Below, piece by piece: positions 53,930 to 64,000 of a stretch of 64,000 bases of DNA. The notes below the pieces were generated by a model. That model was not told where the DNA came from, did not search any database, and saw only the letters and a program-made list of their open reading frames with translations. This DNA is from Streptococcus sp. oral taxon 061 (lineage in GTDB: Bacteria > Bacillota > Bacilli > Lactobacillales > Streptococcaceae), in assembly GCF_013394695.1 (NCBI RefSeq), contig NZ_CP058258.1, positions 392,001-456,000 on the forward strand, read 5' to 3'. The position numbers and the translations under genes were made by a program. The stretch's first letter is position 1; every line of letters starts with the position of its first letter.

Positions 53930-55543
53930 ATGGAAATTATGACAATTGTTATAGTTGTTTTTGCCGTCATCATTGGTTTAGTCATTGGATATGTCAGCAT
54001 CTCAGTCAAGATGAAATCATCACAAGAGGCTGCAGAGTTGATGCTTTTAAATGCTGAACAAGAAGCAACTAATTTACGAGGACAAGCTGAACGCGAAGCG
54101 GATTTATTACTCAATGAAGCTAAAAGCGAAAGCAAATCCCTTAAAAAAGAAGCACTATTGGAGGCTAAAGAGGAAGCCAGAAAATACCGCGAAGAAGTGG
54201 ACGCTGAATTTAAGTCAGAGCGTCAAGAACTCAAGCAAATCGAAAGTCGTTTGACGGAGAGAGCTACGAGCCTTGACCGTAAAGACGATAATTTGACGAA
54301 CAAAGAAAAAACACTTGAACAAAAAGAACAAAGTATTTCTGATAGAGCAAAAAACCTTGATGCACGTGAAGAGCAACTAGAGGAAATTGAAAAGCAAAAG
54401 CAAGCTGAACTTGAGCGTGTCGGAAGTCTGACTCAGTCAGAGGCAAAAGACATTATCTTAGCTCAAACAGAGGAAGACTTGACCAAGGAAATTGCTAGCC
54501 GTATTCGTGAGGCTGAGCAAGAAGTTAAGGAACGTTCTGATAAACTTGCTAAGGATATTTTGTCCCAAGCCATGCAGAGAATTGCTGGTGAGTATGTAGC
54601 TGAGTCTACCAACTCAACAGTTCATCTGCCTGATGATACCATGAAAGGTCGTATCATTGGTCGTGAAGGGCGTAACATCCGTACCTTTGAAAGTTTGACA
54701 GGGGTTGATGTCATCATTGATGATACGCCAGAAGTGGTAACCTTGTCAGGTTTTGATCCTATCCGCCGTGAGATTGCCCGTATGACGATGGAAACCTTGC
54801 TCAAGGATGGACGTATTCACCCAGCTCGCATCGAAGAGTTGGTTGAGAAAAACCGTCAAGAAATTGATAACCGTATTCGTGAATATGGTGAAGCAGCAGC
54901 CTATGAAATCGGTGCACCTAACCTTCACCCAGACTTGATGAAGATCATGGGTCGCTTACAGTTCCGTACTTCGTACGGACAAAATGTCTTGCGACACTCA
55001 ATCGAAGTGGCTAAGTTGGCTGGTATCATGGCTAGCGAACTTGGTGAAAATGCAGCCCTTGCCCGTCGTGCAGGATTCCTTCACGATATCGGTAAAGCCA
55101 TTGACCGTGAAGTAGAAGGTAGCCACGTTGAGATTGGTACTGAATTGGCTCGCAAGTACAAAGAGCATCCAGTCGTGATTAACACAATTGCTAGTCACCA
55201 CGGTGATGTAGAGCCTGAAAGTGTGATTGCAGTTCTCGTTGCTGCAGCGGACGCCTTAAGTGCAGCCCGTCCAGGAGCTCGTAGCGAATCACTTGAAAGC
55301 TACATCAAACGTCTCCATGATTTAGAAGAAATCGCTAATAGCTTTGAAGGTGTTCAAAATAGCTTTGCCCTTCAAGCCGGTCGTGAAATCCGTATCATGG
55401 TGAACCCAGGTCAAATCAAGGACGACAAGGTCACAATCTTGGCTCATAAAGTTCGTGAGAAAATTGAAAGTAATCTCGATTACCCAGGAAATATCAAGGT
55501 GACCGTGATTCGTGAACTTCGTGCAGTTGATTATGCAAAATAA
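53930..55543 (+). CDS. rny: Ribonuclease Y
   Basis: A 537-residue membrane-bound endoribonuclease that starts bulk mRNA decay. It has an N-terminal membrane helix (about 3-25), a long charged coiled coil (30-195), a KH domain with [15 protein letters not shown] near residue 241, and an HD domain with the metal motif [10 protein letters not shown] near 381. It is the usual length. GAGGTAAAAAC precedes the ATG. Monocistronic with its own terminator. Confidence 0.97.
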   Translation: MEIMTIVIVVFAVIIGLVIGYVSISVKMKSSQEAAELMLLNAEQEATNLRGQAEREADLLLNEAKSESKSLKKEALLEAKEEARKYREEVDAEFKSERQELKQIESRLTERATSLDRKDDNLTNKEKTLEQKEQSISDRAKNLDAREEQLEEIEKQKQAELERVGSLTQSEAKDIILAQTEEDLTKEIASRIREAEQEVKERSDKLAKDILSQAMQRIAGEYVAESTNSTVHLPDDTMKGRIIGREGRNIRTFESLTGVDVIIDDTPEVVTLSGFDPIRREIARMTMETLLKDGRIHPARIEELVEKNRQEIDNRIREYGEAAAYEIGAPNLHPDLMKIMGRLQFRTSYGQNVLRHSIEVAKLAGIMASELGENAALARRAGFLHDIGKAIDREVEGSHVEIGTELARKYKEHPVVINTIASHHGDVEPESVIAVLVAAADALSAARPGARSESLESYIKRLHDLEEIANSFEGVQNSFALQAGREIRIMVNPGQIKDDKVTILAHKVREKIESNLDYPGNIKVTVIRELRAVDYAK

Positions 55544-55550
55544 ATAAGAA

Positions 55551-55578
55551 AGAGCAGTTGAAAAATTACTGCTTTTTT
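55551..55578 (+). terminator. Terminator of rny
   Basis: AGCAGT (55553-55558)/ACTGCT (55568-55573) hairpin followed by TTTTTTG. Confidence 0.75.
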
Positions 55579-55639
55579 GTTACACTAGATAGAAAGATTG
55601 TAGTAAGCAGAAATGGCTTTACATAGTGAATTCAGATGA

Positions 55640-56305
<666 letters not shown>

Positions 56306-56329
56306 ACTATAGAAAACAGGTACAAACAA

Positions 56330-56644
56330 ATGATGCTTAAACCCTCTATTGATACCTTACTTGACAAGGTACCATCAAAATATTCACTCGTAATCTTGTT
56401 AGCAAAACGTGCTCACGAATTAGAAGCTGGAGCAACTCCAACACAAGAATTCAAATCTGAAAAATCTACACTTCGTGCTTTGGAAGAAATTGAATCAGGG
56501 AATGTAACCATCCACCCAGATCCAGAAGGAAAACGCGAAGCTGTTCGTCGTCGTATCGAAGAAGAAAGACGATTGAGAGAAGAAGAAGAAAAGAAAATCA
56601 AAGAGCAAATCGCGAAAGAAAAAGAAGAAGGTGAAAAAATTTAA
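56330..56644 (+). CDS. rpoZ: RNA polymerase omega subunit
   Basis: A 104-residue omega subunit. [20 protein letters not shown] and [10 protein letters not shown] are conserved; the C-terminus is a highly charged Glu/Lys helix ([17 protein letters not shown]). It stabilises beta' in RNA polymerase. It lies 24 nt after gmk; an adjacent ATG at 56333 is an alternative start. Confidence 0.96.
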   Translation: MMLKPSIDTLLDKVPSKYSLVILLAKRAHELEAGATPTQEFKSEKSTLRALEEIESGNVTIHPDPEGKREAVRRRIEEERRLREEEEKKIKEQIAKEKEEGEKI

Positions 56645-56728
56645 GGTTGGGGGGACTCAATCTTATTTTTTCTATTGCAAGAATACTCAATCAATTGAAA
56701 CGATTTAAGAAGAGAAGGAGGTGAGGAT

Positions 56729-59125
56729 ATGGCTATTGCAAAAATTATTGTCGATGTTCCTTTGATGCAGACGGACCAACCCTATAGTTACAAGATTCCT
56801 GAAGAATTTAAAGATATGTTGGAAGTCGGCATGCGAGTCCACGTTCCATTTGGAAAGGCCAATCGCTTGATTCAAGGGATAGTACTTGGAATGGAACAAG
56901 AAAATGATACGGAAGTGGCAGACGAGGACTTGAAAGAGATTGCCGAAGTGCTGGACTTTTCTCCTGTCTTAACGGAGGAACAGCTCTGGTTAGCTGAAGA
57001 ACTACGTAAGTCAGTATTCTCTTATAAAATTTCCATTCTTAAAGCTATGCTTCCTGGGTTTTTGAACTCTAGCTATGATAAGATCCTCTATCCTCTGGAA
57101 GGCTTGAGTCAAGAAGACAGACATCGTTTGTTTGGTTCGCAGGACTCCTTAGCATTTTCATCTCTCGACCTAGAAAAGCAAGCTGAGATGATGAGGTTGA
57201 CTCGAAAAGGGCTCTTGAAACTAGAGTATCAGGCTGTAGACCAGAAGAAGGTTAAAACGCAGTCTTGGGTTGAAGTGAATCCTGACAAATTAGAAAAATT
57301 AGAAATCTCAAATCGTGCCAAGAAGAAATTGGAACTGCGAGAATATTTATTAGCACATCCTGCAACAGTTCCTTTGGCTGATTTGTTAGAATATTACTCA
57401 CGGGAACAAGTTAACTTCTTTGTGGGACGTGGTGCTGTTACCATTGTTCAAAAGGAAGTCCAACGTTCAGCTGCCTACTTTGAAGGAATTGAATCGAATC
57501 AAGCCCTAGAGTTAAATCCAGAACAAAAAGAAGCCTGTGAGGCAGTTGTTGGAGCGATTGGGAAAGAACATCCTCCATTTCTTCTACAAGGAATCACAGG
57601 AAGTGGGAAAACGGAGGTTTACTTGCAGATTATCCAAGGAGCCTTGGATATGGGGAAAACAGCTATCGTTTTAGTCCCAGAAATCTCTTTGACACCTCAA
57701 ATGACAGAGCGTTTCATTGCTCGTTTTGGTGATAAAGTAGCCATTCTCCATTCAGGTTTGTCCAATGGTGAAAAGTACGACGAATGGCGCAAGGTGGAGC
57801 GAGGAGAAGCCCAGGTAGTTGTTGGTGCTAGGTCTGCCATTTTTGCACCTTTGAAAAATCTAGGGGTAATCATTATCGATGAGGAGCACGAGGCCAGCTA
57901 CAAGCAAGACAGTAATCCGCGTTATCATGCTAGAGATGTGGCTCTTTTACGGGCTCAGTACAATCAAGCTGCTCTAGTCCTGGGTTCTGCAACACCGAGT
58001 CTAGAAAGCCGTGCGCGTGCTGGCAAGGGCGTCTATCAGCATCTGCGTCTAACTAAACGTGCCAATCCTTTAGCAAGTGTTCCTCAAGTCCAACTGATTG
58101 ATTTCCGTGATTATATCGGACAAAATGAGGCGTCGAACTTCACACCACCTCTGATTGAGGCCATTCGAGATCGATTGGATAAAAAAGAGCAGGTGGTTCT
58201 CATGCTCAATCGCCGTGGCTATTCTAGCTTTGTCATGTGTCGGGAATGTGGTACTGTGGATACCTGTCCTAACTGCGATATTTCCTTGACGCTTCACATG
58301 GATACTAAAACGATGAACTGTCATTATTGTGGTTTTTCGAAAGAAATTCCCCATGTCTGTCCAAACTGTCAGAGTCGTAGTATTCGATACTATGGAACGG
58401 GAACTCAAAAGGCCTACGATGAGCTAGCAGAACTCTTTCCAGAGGCTTGCATTTTACGCATGGATGTAGATACAACTCGCAAAAAGGGCAGTCACCAAGC
58501 TCTACTTGAACAATTTGGCAAGGGTGAAGCGGACATATTACTAGGAACCCAGATGATTGCCAAGGGCTTGGATTTTCCAAATGTGACCTTGGTTGGTGTT
58601 CTCAATGCGGACACAGCCTTGAACCTGCCTGATTTCCGTTCTTCTGAGAGGACCTTCCAACTCTTGACCCAGGTAGCAGGTCGCGCCGGTCGTGCTGAAA
58701 AGGCAGGTCAGGTCTTGATTCAGTCCTATAATCCTCAGCATTATGCCATTCGTTTTGCCAAGGATCAGGATTACGAAGGTTTTTATGCCTATGAAATGGG
58801 CATCAGACGTCAGTTGGGTTACCCACCTTATTATTTCACTATTGGAATCACCTTATCTCATAAAAAAGAGGAAGAGGTTCTTAGACGTGCTTATCAAGTC
58901 ATGGGCATTTTGCGGTCTGGTTTGTCGGATGCTAGTATCATCCTTGGACCAACGCCTAAACCGATCGCTCGTACGCATAACCTCTATCATTACCAAATTT
59001 TAATTAAATATCGTTTAGAAGATGAGTTGGCCTCGACCCTTAATCAGGTTTTGGCTCTAACTCAAGAACGTGAAAATAGCGAACTTCGTCTCAGTATTGA
59101 CCACGAACCGCAACAATTTTTATAG
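56729..59125 (+). CDS. priA: Primosomal replication restart helicase PriA
   Basis: A 798-residue 3'-5' helicase. An N-terminal DNA-binding domain is followed by the helicase core with [11 protein letters not shown] (about residue 290), the DEEH box, and two zinc-binding Cys clusters ([24 protein letters not shown]) near 506-546. It reloads the replisome at stalled forks. AGAAGGAGG precedes the ATG. Confidence 0.97.
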   Translation: MAIAKIIVDVPLMQTDQPYSYKIPEEFKDMLEVGMRVHVPFGKANRLIQGIVLGMEQENDTEVADEDLKEIAEVLDFSPVLTEEQLWLAEELRKSVFSYKISILKAMLPGFLNSSYDKILYPLEGLSQEDRHRLFGSQDSLAFSSLDLEKQAEMMRLTRKGLLKLEYQAVDQKKVKTQSWVEVNPDKLEKLEISNRAKKKLELREYLLAHPATVPLADLLEYYSREQVNFFVGRGAVTIVQKEVQRSAAYFEGIESNQALELNPEQKEACEAVVGAIGKEHPPFLLQGITGSGKTEVYLQIIQGALDMGKTAIVLVPEISLTPQMTERFIARFGDKVAILHSGLSNGEKYDEWRKVERGEAQVVVGARSAIFAPLKNLGVIIIDEEHEASYKQDSNPRYHARDVALLRAQYNQAALVLGSATPSLESRARAGKGVYQHLRLTKRANPLASVPQVQLIDFRDYIGQNEASNFTPPLIEAIRDRLDKKEQVVLMLNRRGYSSFVMCRECGTVDTCPNCDISLTLHMDTKTMNCHYCGFSKEIPHVCPNCQSRSIRYYGTGTQKAYDELAELFPEACILRMDVDTTRKKGSHQALLEQFGKGEADILLGTQMIAKGLDFPNVTLVGVLNADTALNLPDFRSSERTFQLLTQVAGRAGRAEKAGQVLIQSYNPQHYAIRFAKDQDYEGFYAYEMGIRRQLGYPPYYFTIGITLSHKKEEEVLRRAYQVMGILRSGLSDASIILGPTPKPIARTHNLYHYQILIKYRLEDELASTLNQVLALTQERENSELRLSIDHEPQQFL

Positions 59126-59136
59126 AAGGAGAGAAG

Positions 59137-60072
59137 ATGACAAAACTAATCTTTATGGGAACGCCCGAGTTTTCGGCAACCGTTTTGAAGGGGCTTTTGT
59201 CAGATGACCGCTACGAGATTGTAGCTGTTGTAACTCAGCCAGATCGTGCTGTCGGACGTAAAAAAGTCATCCAAGAAACCCCAGTAAAACAAGCAGCTAA
59301 AGAAGCAGGGCTTCCTATCTACCAACCAGAAAAATTATCAGGTAGTCCAGAAATGGAAGCTATCATGAACTTGGGTGCTGATGGAATTGTGACTGCAGCT
59401 TTTGGACAATTTCTCCCAAGTAAACTCCTTGATAGCATGGATTTTGCGGTCAACGTTCATGCTTCGCTTCTTCCAAAACACCGTGGTGGTGCTCCTATTC
59501 ATTATGCCTTGATTCAGGGTGATGAAGAGGCAGGAGTAACCATTATGGAAATGGTCAAGGAAATGGATGCAGGAGACATGATTTCTCGTCGTAGCATTCC
59601 CATTACCGATGAGGACAATGTTGGAACATTGTTTGAAAAATTGGCCATTGTCGGCCGTGATTTGCTTTTGGATACTCTACCAGCTTATATAGCTGGTGAA
59701 ATTCAGCCAGAACCACAAAATCCAAGTCAGGTTACATTCTCACCAAATATCAAACCTGAGGAAGAAAAGTTGGATTGGAACAAGACCAACCGTCAACTCT
59801 TTAACCAAATCCGTGGGATGAATCCATGGCCTGTTGCTCATACTTTCCTCAAGGGAGATCGTTTTAAGATTTATGAAGCCCTGCCAGTAGAAGGTCAAGG
59901 AAATCCGGGTGAAATTCTCTCCATCGGTAAGAAGGAGTTGATCGTTGCAACAGCAGAAGGAGCTCTATCTCTCAAACAGGTTCAACCAGCAGGAAAACCT
60001 AAGATGGACATTGCTTCCTTCCTTAACGGTGTGGGACGAACTTTAGCAGTAGGAGAACGATTTGGTGACTAA
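59137..60072 (+). CDS. fmt: Methionyl-tRNA formyltransferase
   Basis: A 311-residue enzyme that formylates initiator Met-t[14 protein letters not shown] at the N-terminus and the formyl-transfer site [16 protein letters not shown] near residue 107 are clear; the C-terminal OB-like domain contains [18 protein letters not shown] precedes the ATG. Its stop overlaps the rsmB start by 8 nt. The initiator tRNA substrate lies at 1724-1797. Confidence 0.97.
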   Translation: MTKLIFMGTPEFSATVLKGLLSDDRYEIVAVVTQPDRAVGRKKVIQETPVKQAAKEAGLPIYQPEKLSGSPEMEAIMNLGADGIVTAAFGQFLPSKLLDSMDFAVNVHASLLPKHRGGAPIHYALIQGDEEAGVTIMEMVKEMDAGDMISRRSIPITDEDNVGTLFEKLAIVGRDLLLDTLPAYIAGEIQPEPQNPSQVTFSPNIKPEEEKLDWNKTNRQLFNQIRGMNPWPVAHTFLKGDRFKIYEALPVEGQGNPGEILSIGKKELIVATAEGALSLKQVQPAGKPKMDIASFLNGVGRTLAVGERFGD

Positions 60073-61378
60073 AGTAGAAACGGCTAGAAGTGTAGCCTTG
60101 AATGTACTTGAGGACGTTCTTGTCAATCAAGCATACTCCAATATCGCCTTAAATAAACACCTTAAGGGAAGTCAACTGTCAGTAGCAGATAAGGGGTTGG
60201 TGACAGAACTTGTTTATGGAACCGTAGCTCGTAAACTAACTTTAGAATGGTATTTGTCTCACTTTATTGAGGATAGAGACAAGCTAGACAGCTGGCTCTA
60301 TGTTTTGCTTCTCATGAGCGTCTATCAACTCCAATACTTGGATAAGCTTCCTGATCATGCAGTGGTCAATGAAGCGGTAGAAATTGCAAAACTTCGTAAA
60401 AAGGGTAGCGAAAAACTAGTCAATGCTGTTTTGCGCCGTATTTTGCGTGAGGGTTTGCCTGATATTGACAGTATCAAGCGTAAGAACAAGCGTGATTCTA
60501 TCGCCTACTCTTTGCCAGTTTGGTTGATTTCTAAGCTCAAGGAAGAGTATGGCGAAGAGCGAGCGCAAGCGATTTTTGAAAGTCTTTTACAACGTAACAA
60601 AGCCAGTATCCGTGTGACAGATTTGAGTCGCAAAGAGGAAATTAAAACTTTACTTGATGCCAGTGATTCGATTCTGTCAGCTGCTGGTTTGGTCAAGGAG
60701 CAAGGGCATTTTGCTAGTCATGATTTGTTTACTGAAGGGGCTATTACTATTCAGGATGAGTCTAGTCAGTTGGTTGCGCCAACACTAGATTTACAAGGAG
60801 ATGAGCAGGTTTTAGATGCTTGTGCAGCTCCTGGCGGAAAGACAGCCCATATGGCGTCTTATCTAATGACAGGTCAGGTAACGGCTCTGGATCTCTACGA
60901 CCATAAACTCACTTTGATTCAAGAAAATGCGGAGCGTTTAGGTGTAGAGGACCGTGTTCAAACGCAAAAACTGGACGCTCGAAAAGTGCATGAGTTTTTT
61001 GGCAAGGATCAATTTGATAAGATTTTAGTCGATGCCCCGTGCTCAGGGATAGGACTTTTACGTCGAAAACCAGATATCAAATACAACAAAGACACTGCTG
61101 ATTTCACGTCATTACAGGAAATTCAGTTGGAAATATTAGGTAGTGTTTGTCAAACGCTACGTAAAGGTGGTATAATAACTTATAGTACCTGCACTATTGT
61201 CTCTGAAGAGAACTTTCAAGTTGTTCAAGCGTTTTTAGAAAGTCATCCAGAGTTCGAGCAGGTTAAACTAGAACACGAATGCAAGGATATCCTGAAAGAT
61301 GGCTGCATCCTCATTACTCCAGAGTTGTATGGGAGTGATGGATTCTTTATCAGCCAATTTCGCAAGATATCCGATTAG
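60065..61378 (+). CDS. rsmB: 16S rRNA m5C967 methyltransferase
   Basis: A 437-residue RsmB/Sun protein. The N-terminal NusB-like domain (about 1-140) is followed by the SAM domain with [14 protein letters not shown] (about 255), [12 protein letters not shown] and the catalytic Cys in [12 protein letters not shown]. The start GTG at 60065, 9 nt after AGGAG, is taken; TTG at 60062 would add one residue and cannot be excluded. Overlaps fmt. Confidence 0.95.
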   Translation: MTKVETARSVALNVLEDVLVNQAYSNIALNKHLKGSQLSVADKGLVTELVYGTVARKLTLEWYLSHFIEDRDKLDSWLYVLLLMSVYQLQYLDKLPDHAVVNEAVEIAKLRKKGSEKLVNAVLRRILREGLPDIDSIKRKNKRDSIAYSLPVWLISKLKEEYGEERAQAIFESLLQRNKASIRVTDLSRKEEIKTLLDASDSILSAAGLVKEQGHFASHDLFTEGAITIQDESSQLVAPTLDLQGDEQVLDACAAPGGKTAHMASYLMTGQVTALDLYDHKLTLIQENAERLGVEDRVQTQKLDARKVHEFFGKDQFDKILVDAPCSGIGLLRRKPDIKYNKDTADFTSLQEIQLEILGSVCQTLRKGGIITYSTCTIVSEENFQVVQAFLESHPEFEQVKLEHECKDILKDGCILITPELYGSDGFFISQFRKISD

Positions 61379-61393
61379 GAAGGAACTGACACA

Positions 61394-62131
61394 ATGGAGA
61401 TTTCATTATTAACAGATGTTGGTCAGAAACGTACAAATAATCAAGACTATGTTAATCACTTTGTCAACCGTGCCGGTCACACAATGATTATCTTGGCTGA
61501 CGGGATGGGAGGACACCGAGCTGGTAATATTGCTAGTGAGATGGCAGTAACAGATTTGGGTGTAGCCTGGGTTGATACTCACATCGATACCGTGAATGAA
61601 GTTCGTGAATGGTTTGCTGAACATCTAGAGATTGAAAATCAAAAGATTTACCAATTAGGTCGAGATGAAGCATATAAGGGGATGGGTACTACTCTAGAAG
61701 CCCTTGCAATCATTGATAATCAAGCTATCTATGCTCATATTGGCGATTCCCGTATCGGATTGGTTCGTGGTGAAGAATACCATCAATTAACGAGTGACCA
61801 TTCTTTGGTGAATGAATTGCTCAAGGCAGGTCAATTAACACCTGAAGAAGCTGAAGCACATCCACAAAAGAATATCATCACCCAGTCTATCGGACAAAAA
61901 GATGAAATTCAACCTGATTTAGGAATTGTAAGCTTGGAACCAGGGGACTATATCGTTATGAACAGTGATGGTCTCACGAATATGATTTCAGGAAGTGAAA
62001 TCTATGACATCGTGACAAGTGATATTTCACTTGAAGACAAGGCGGCAACCTTAGTACGTTTTGCAAACAATGCCGGAGGGCTTGATAACATTACTGTTGC
62101 CTTGATTGCGATTGAGGAGGAATCAGAATGA
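61394..62131 (+). CDS. phpP: PP2C-family protein phosphatase PhpP
   Basis: A 245-residue Mn-dependent Ser/Thr phosphatase, the partner of StkP. The metal-binding motifs [24 protein letters not shown] (about residues 34-45), YAHIGDSR and [10 protein letters not shown] are in place. It removes phosphates from StkP and its division-related targets. AGGAAGGAAC precedes the ATG. Coupled to stkP by ATGA overlap. Confidence 0.97.
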   Translation: MEISLLTDVGQKRTNNQDYVNHFVNRAGHTMIILADGMGGHRAGNIASEMAVTDLGVAWVDTHIDTVNEVREWFAEHLEIENQKIYQLGRDEAYKGMGTTLEALAIIDNQAIYAHIGDSRIGLVRGEEYHQLTSDHSLVNELLKAGQLTPEEAEAHPQKNIITQSIGQKDEIQPDLGIVSLEPGDYIVMNSDGLTNMISGSEIYDIVTSDISLEDKAATLVRFANNAGGLDNITVALIAIEEESE

Positions 62132-63978
62132 TCCAGATCGGCAAGATATTTGCCGGACGATATCGGATTATCAAACAAATTGGCCGCGGAGGGATGGCAG
62201 ATGTCTACCTGGCCAAAGATTTGATTCTGGATGGGGAAGAAGTTGCTGTAAAGGTTCTGAGAACCAACTATCAGACAGATCCTATCGCTGTTGCACGTTT
62301 TCAGCGTGAAGCGCGTGCGATGGCAGACTTAGATCATCCTCATATCGTTCGAATTACGGATATCGGTGAAGAAGACGGTCAGCAGTACCTAGCTATGGAA
62401 TATGTAGCGGGTCTTGACCTCAAACGCTATATCAAAGAACACTATCCTCTCTCTAACGAGGAAGCTGTTCGTATCATGGGGCAGATTCTCTTAGCTATGC
62501 GTTTGGCACATGCAAAGGGAATTGTTCACCGTGATTTGAAACCTCAAAATATTCTCTTGACTCCTGATGGCACTGCAAAAGTTACAGACTTTGGGATTGC
62601 GGTGGCCTTTGCAGAAACAAGTTTGACACAGACCAACTCTATGTTAGGTTCTGTTCACTATCTATCACCTGAACAGGCGCGTGGTTCAAAGGCGACCATA
62701 CAGAGTGATATTTATGCCATGGGGATTATTTTCTTTGAAATGTTGACAGGTCATATTCCTTATGATGGCGATAGTGCTGTTACCATTGCACTTCAGCATT
62801 TCCAAAAACCACTTCCTTCTGTCATTGCAGAAAACCCATCAGTGCCACAATCCTTGGAAAACGTGGTTATAAAAGCGACAGCTAAAAAGTTAACAGACCG
62901 TTACCAAACTGTCTCAGAGATGTATGTTGATTTATTGAGCAGTCTTTCTTATAACCGTCGCAATGAACCAAAGCTAGTATTTGAAGACACAAGTAAAGTT
63001 GATACAAAAACTTTACCGAAAATCTCACAGTCTACTTTAACAGGGATTCCTAAAGTGCAACCGAAGGAAGAGAGTCATCAGAGCCAAAAGCCGACCCAAA
63101 AGGCAACTAATAAAGAAACCGTTGCAAAACCAGTCAAGAAACGTCGTTTCAAAGCAAGATATTTTGTGCTTTTAGCTAGTTTTATACTTGTTATGGCTTC
63201 TCTATTTTGGATTGTATCGAAAACACCAGCAACTGTGGAAATTCCAAAAGTTGCAGGACAAACTGTAGCAGAAGCCAAGGAAAATCTTAAAAAAGCTAAT
63301 TTTGAAATTGGCGAGGAAAAGACTGAAGCTAGTGATACTGTCGAAGAAGGTCGAGTTATCCGAACAGATCCAGATGCTGGCTCGGCACGAAAAGAAGGAA
63401 CAAAAGTTAATCTTATTATCTCTTCAGGTCAGCAATCGTTTAAGATTGGAAATTATATTGGACGTAAATCTACGGACGTCATTGCAGAATTGAAAGGTAA
63501 AAAAGTTCCTGAAAATCTCATCAAGATTGTAGAAGAGGAATCAAGTGAAACAGAGGCGGGCCTTGTTATGAGACAGAGTCTGCCAGAAGGAACCACTTAT
63601 GATCTTAGTAAGGCGACAGAGATTACCTTGACAGTAGCCAAGAAGGTAACTAGCGTTCCTATGCCAAGTTACATTGGATCAAGTCTTGAATTTACCAAGA
63701 ATAACTTAATTCAGATAGTAGGTGTAAAAGAGGCTAATATTGAAGTGGTAGAGGTCTCTACAGCACCAGAGGGAACTGCTGAGGAAACTGTAGTCAGTCA
63801 AAGTCCAAAACCAGGTGAAGGTGTGGATCTGAATACTACTCGTATCAAGATTTCTATCTATAAACCGAAAATAACAACAACAAATCCTACAGTAAGCAAT
63901 CCTAGTCGTGCAGAAACATCTCCACAGATTAGAGAACCACAGGCTAATCAAAACACTACAACGTCAGATTTGCATTGA
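62128..63978 (+). CDS. stkP: Serine/threonine protein kinase StkP with three PASTA domains
   Basis: A 616-residue membrane kinase. The kinase domain (about 10-275) has [13 protein letters not shown], catalytic HRDLKPQN and DFGIA; the activation segment carries ETSLTQTNS. The membrane helix is at about 348-368. Three PASTA domains follow outside (about 371-433, 434-505, 506-580), then a Thr/Asn/Pro-rich tail. Pneumococcal StkP, as I remember it, has four PASTA domains and 659 residues; here one of its two similar middle domains is absent and the tail is longer. It senses cell-wall material and coordinates septal growth. The window ends 22 nt after the stop. Confidence 0.96.
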   Translation: MIQIGKIFAGRYRIIKQIGRGGMADVYLAKDLILDGEEVAVKVLRTNYQTDPIAVARFQREARAMADLDHPHIVRITDIGEEDGQQYLAMEYVAGLDLKRYIKEHYPLSNEEAVRIMGQILLAMRLAHAKGIVHRDLKPQNILLTPDGTAKVTDFGIAVAFAETSLTQTNSMLGSVHYLSPEQARGSKATIQSDIYAMGIIFFEMLTGHIPYDGDSAVTIALQHFQKPLPSVIAENPSVPQSLENVVIKATAKKLTDRYQTVSEMYVDLLSSLSYNRRNEPKLVFEDTSKVDTKTLPKISQSTLTGIPKVQPKEESHQSQKPTQKATNKETVAKPVKKRRFKARYFVLLASFILVMASLFWIVSKTPATVEIPKVAGQTVAEAKENLKKANFEIGEEKTEASDTVEEGRVIRTDPDAGSARKEGTKVNLIISSGQQSFKIGNYIGRKSTDVIAELKGKKVPENLIKIVEEESSETEAGLVMRQSLPEGTTYDLSKATEITLTVAKKVTSVPMPSYIGSSLEFTKNNLIQIVGVKEANIEVVEVSTAPEGTAEETVVSQSPKPGEGVDLNTTRIKISIYKPKITTTNPTVSNPSRAETSPQIREPQANQNTTTSDLH

Positions 63979-64000
63979 GGGGGATAACTAGTCAATCTTT

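Overview
The window comes from a Mitis-group Streptococcus (S. mitis / S. oralis / S. pneumoniae neighbourhood). Low GC, AGGAGG-type ribosome sites, extended -10 (TGnTATAAT) promoters, a pneumococcal-type BOX element, a ComX cin-box in front of a competence prepilin peptidase, a teichoic-acid AATGal gene pair and a PhpP/StkP pair all point there. The species cannot be fixed from the sequence alone. No prophage, insertion sequence or CRISPR array was seen.

Layout. 1-2164: 3' end of a 23S rRNA gene, 5S rRNA and 17 tightly packed tRNA genes ending in a terminator. 2294-8374: an orphan lipoprotein and membrane protein, then a MarR regulator with an NmrA-like reductase and a ProV/ProWX choline-betaine importer. 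8409-17412: an HXXEE membrane protein, SczA/CzcD zinc homeostasis with AdhB, a BOX element, GalR/GalK/GalT, and a short run of house-keeping genes ending in exoA. 17675-23216: a heterodimeric ABC exporter and two genes for the AATGal sugar of teichoic acid. 23217-31406: tryptophan biosynthesis in an unusual layout, promoter - Trp T-box - extra trpB - second Trp T-box - trpEGDCFBA. 31375-37207: cilC, a GNAT enzyme, truA with a thiD/pdxK-like kinase and ECF S-component, yqgQ, a cysteine-less rhodanese, and a small membrane-protein gene present three times. The triplication carried along the 3' end of the adjacent pseudouridine synthase gene. 37367-44767: typA, a small membrane gene and a 1698-residue M26 (Zmp/IgA1-protease family) surface metalloprotease. 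44896-53712: an aromatic-acid-exporter-like protein, MscS, CorA, then the ribosome/NAD cluster yqeG-yqeH-yhbY-nadD-yqeK-rsfS-methyltransferase-tmcAL. 53930-63978: rny, gmk-rpoZ-priA-fmt-rsmB-phpP-stkP.

Most striking signals. (1) Two homologous ~133-nt non-coding elements lie in the yqeG-tmcAL cluster (49321-49453 and 51508-51641). Each folds as an outer helix enclosing three hairpins. Stem sequences differ while pairing is kept, and one hairpin loop and a GACGTCCG segment are identical; this is covariation expected of a structured RNA. A third, unrelated structured leader (51725-51852) sits before a methyltransferase gene with no visible Shine-Dalgarno. (2) Two tryptophan T-boxes are in series around a second trpB. 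(3) The tandem gene triplication is mixed with gene remnants. (4) At least three genes (cilC, truA, yqgQ) have a good promoter so close to the start codon that the mRNA should be leaderless. (5) The same promoter-operator block is used by galK and by the surface protease gene.

Start codons were moved from the longest frame wherever a ribosome site, promoter or operator argued for it; the reason is given in each entry. Comparisons with pneumococcal genes are from memory, not from a database search.
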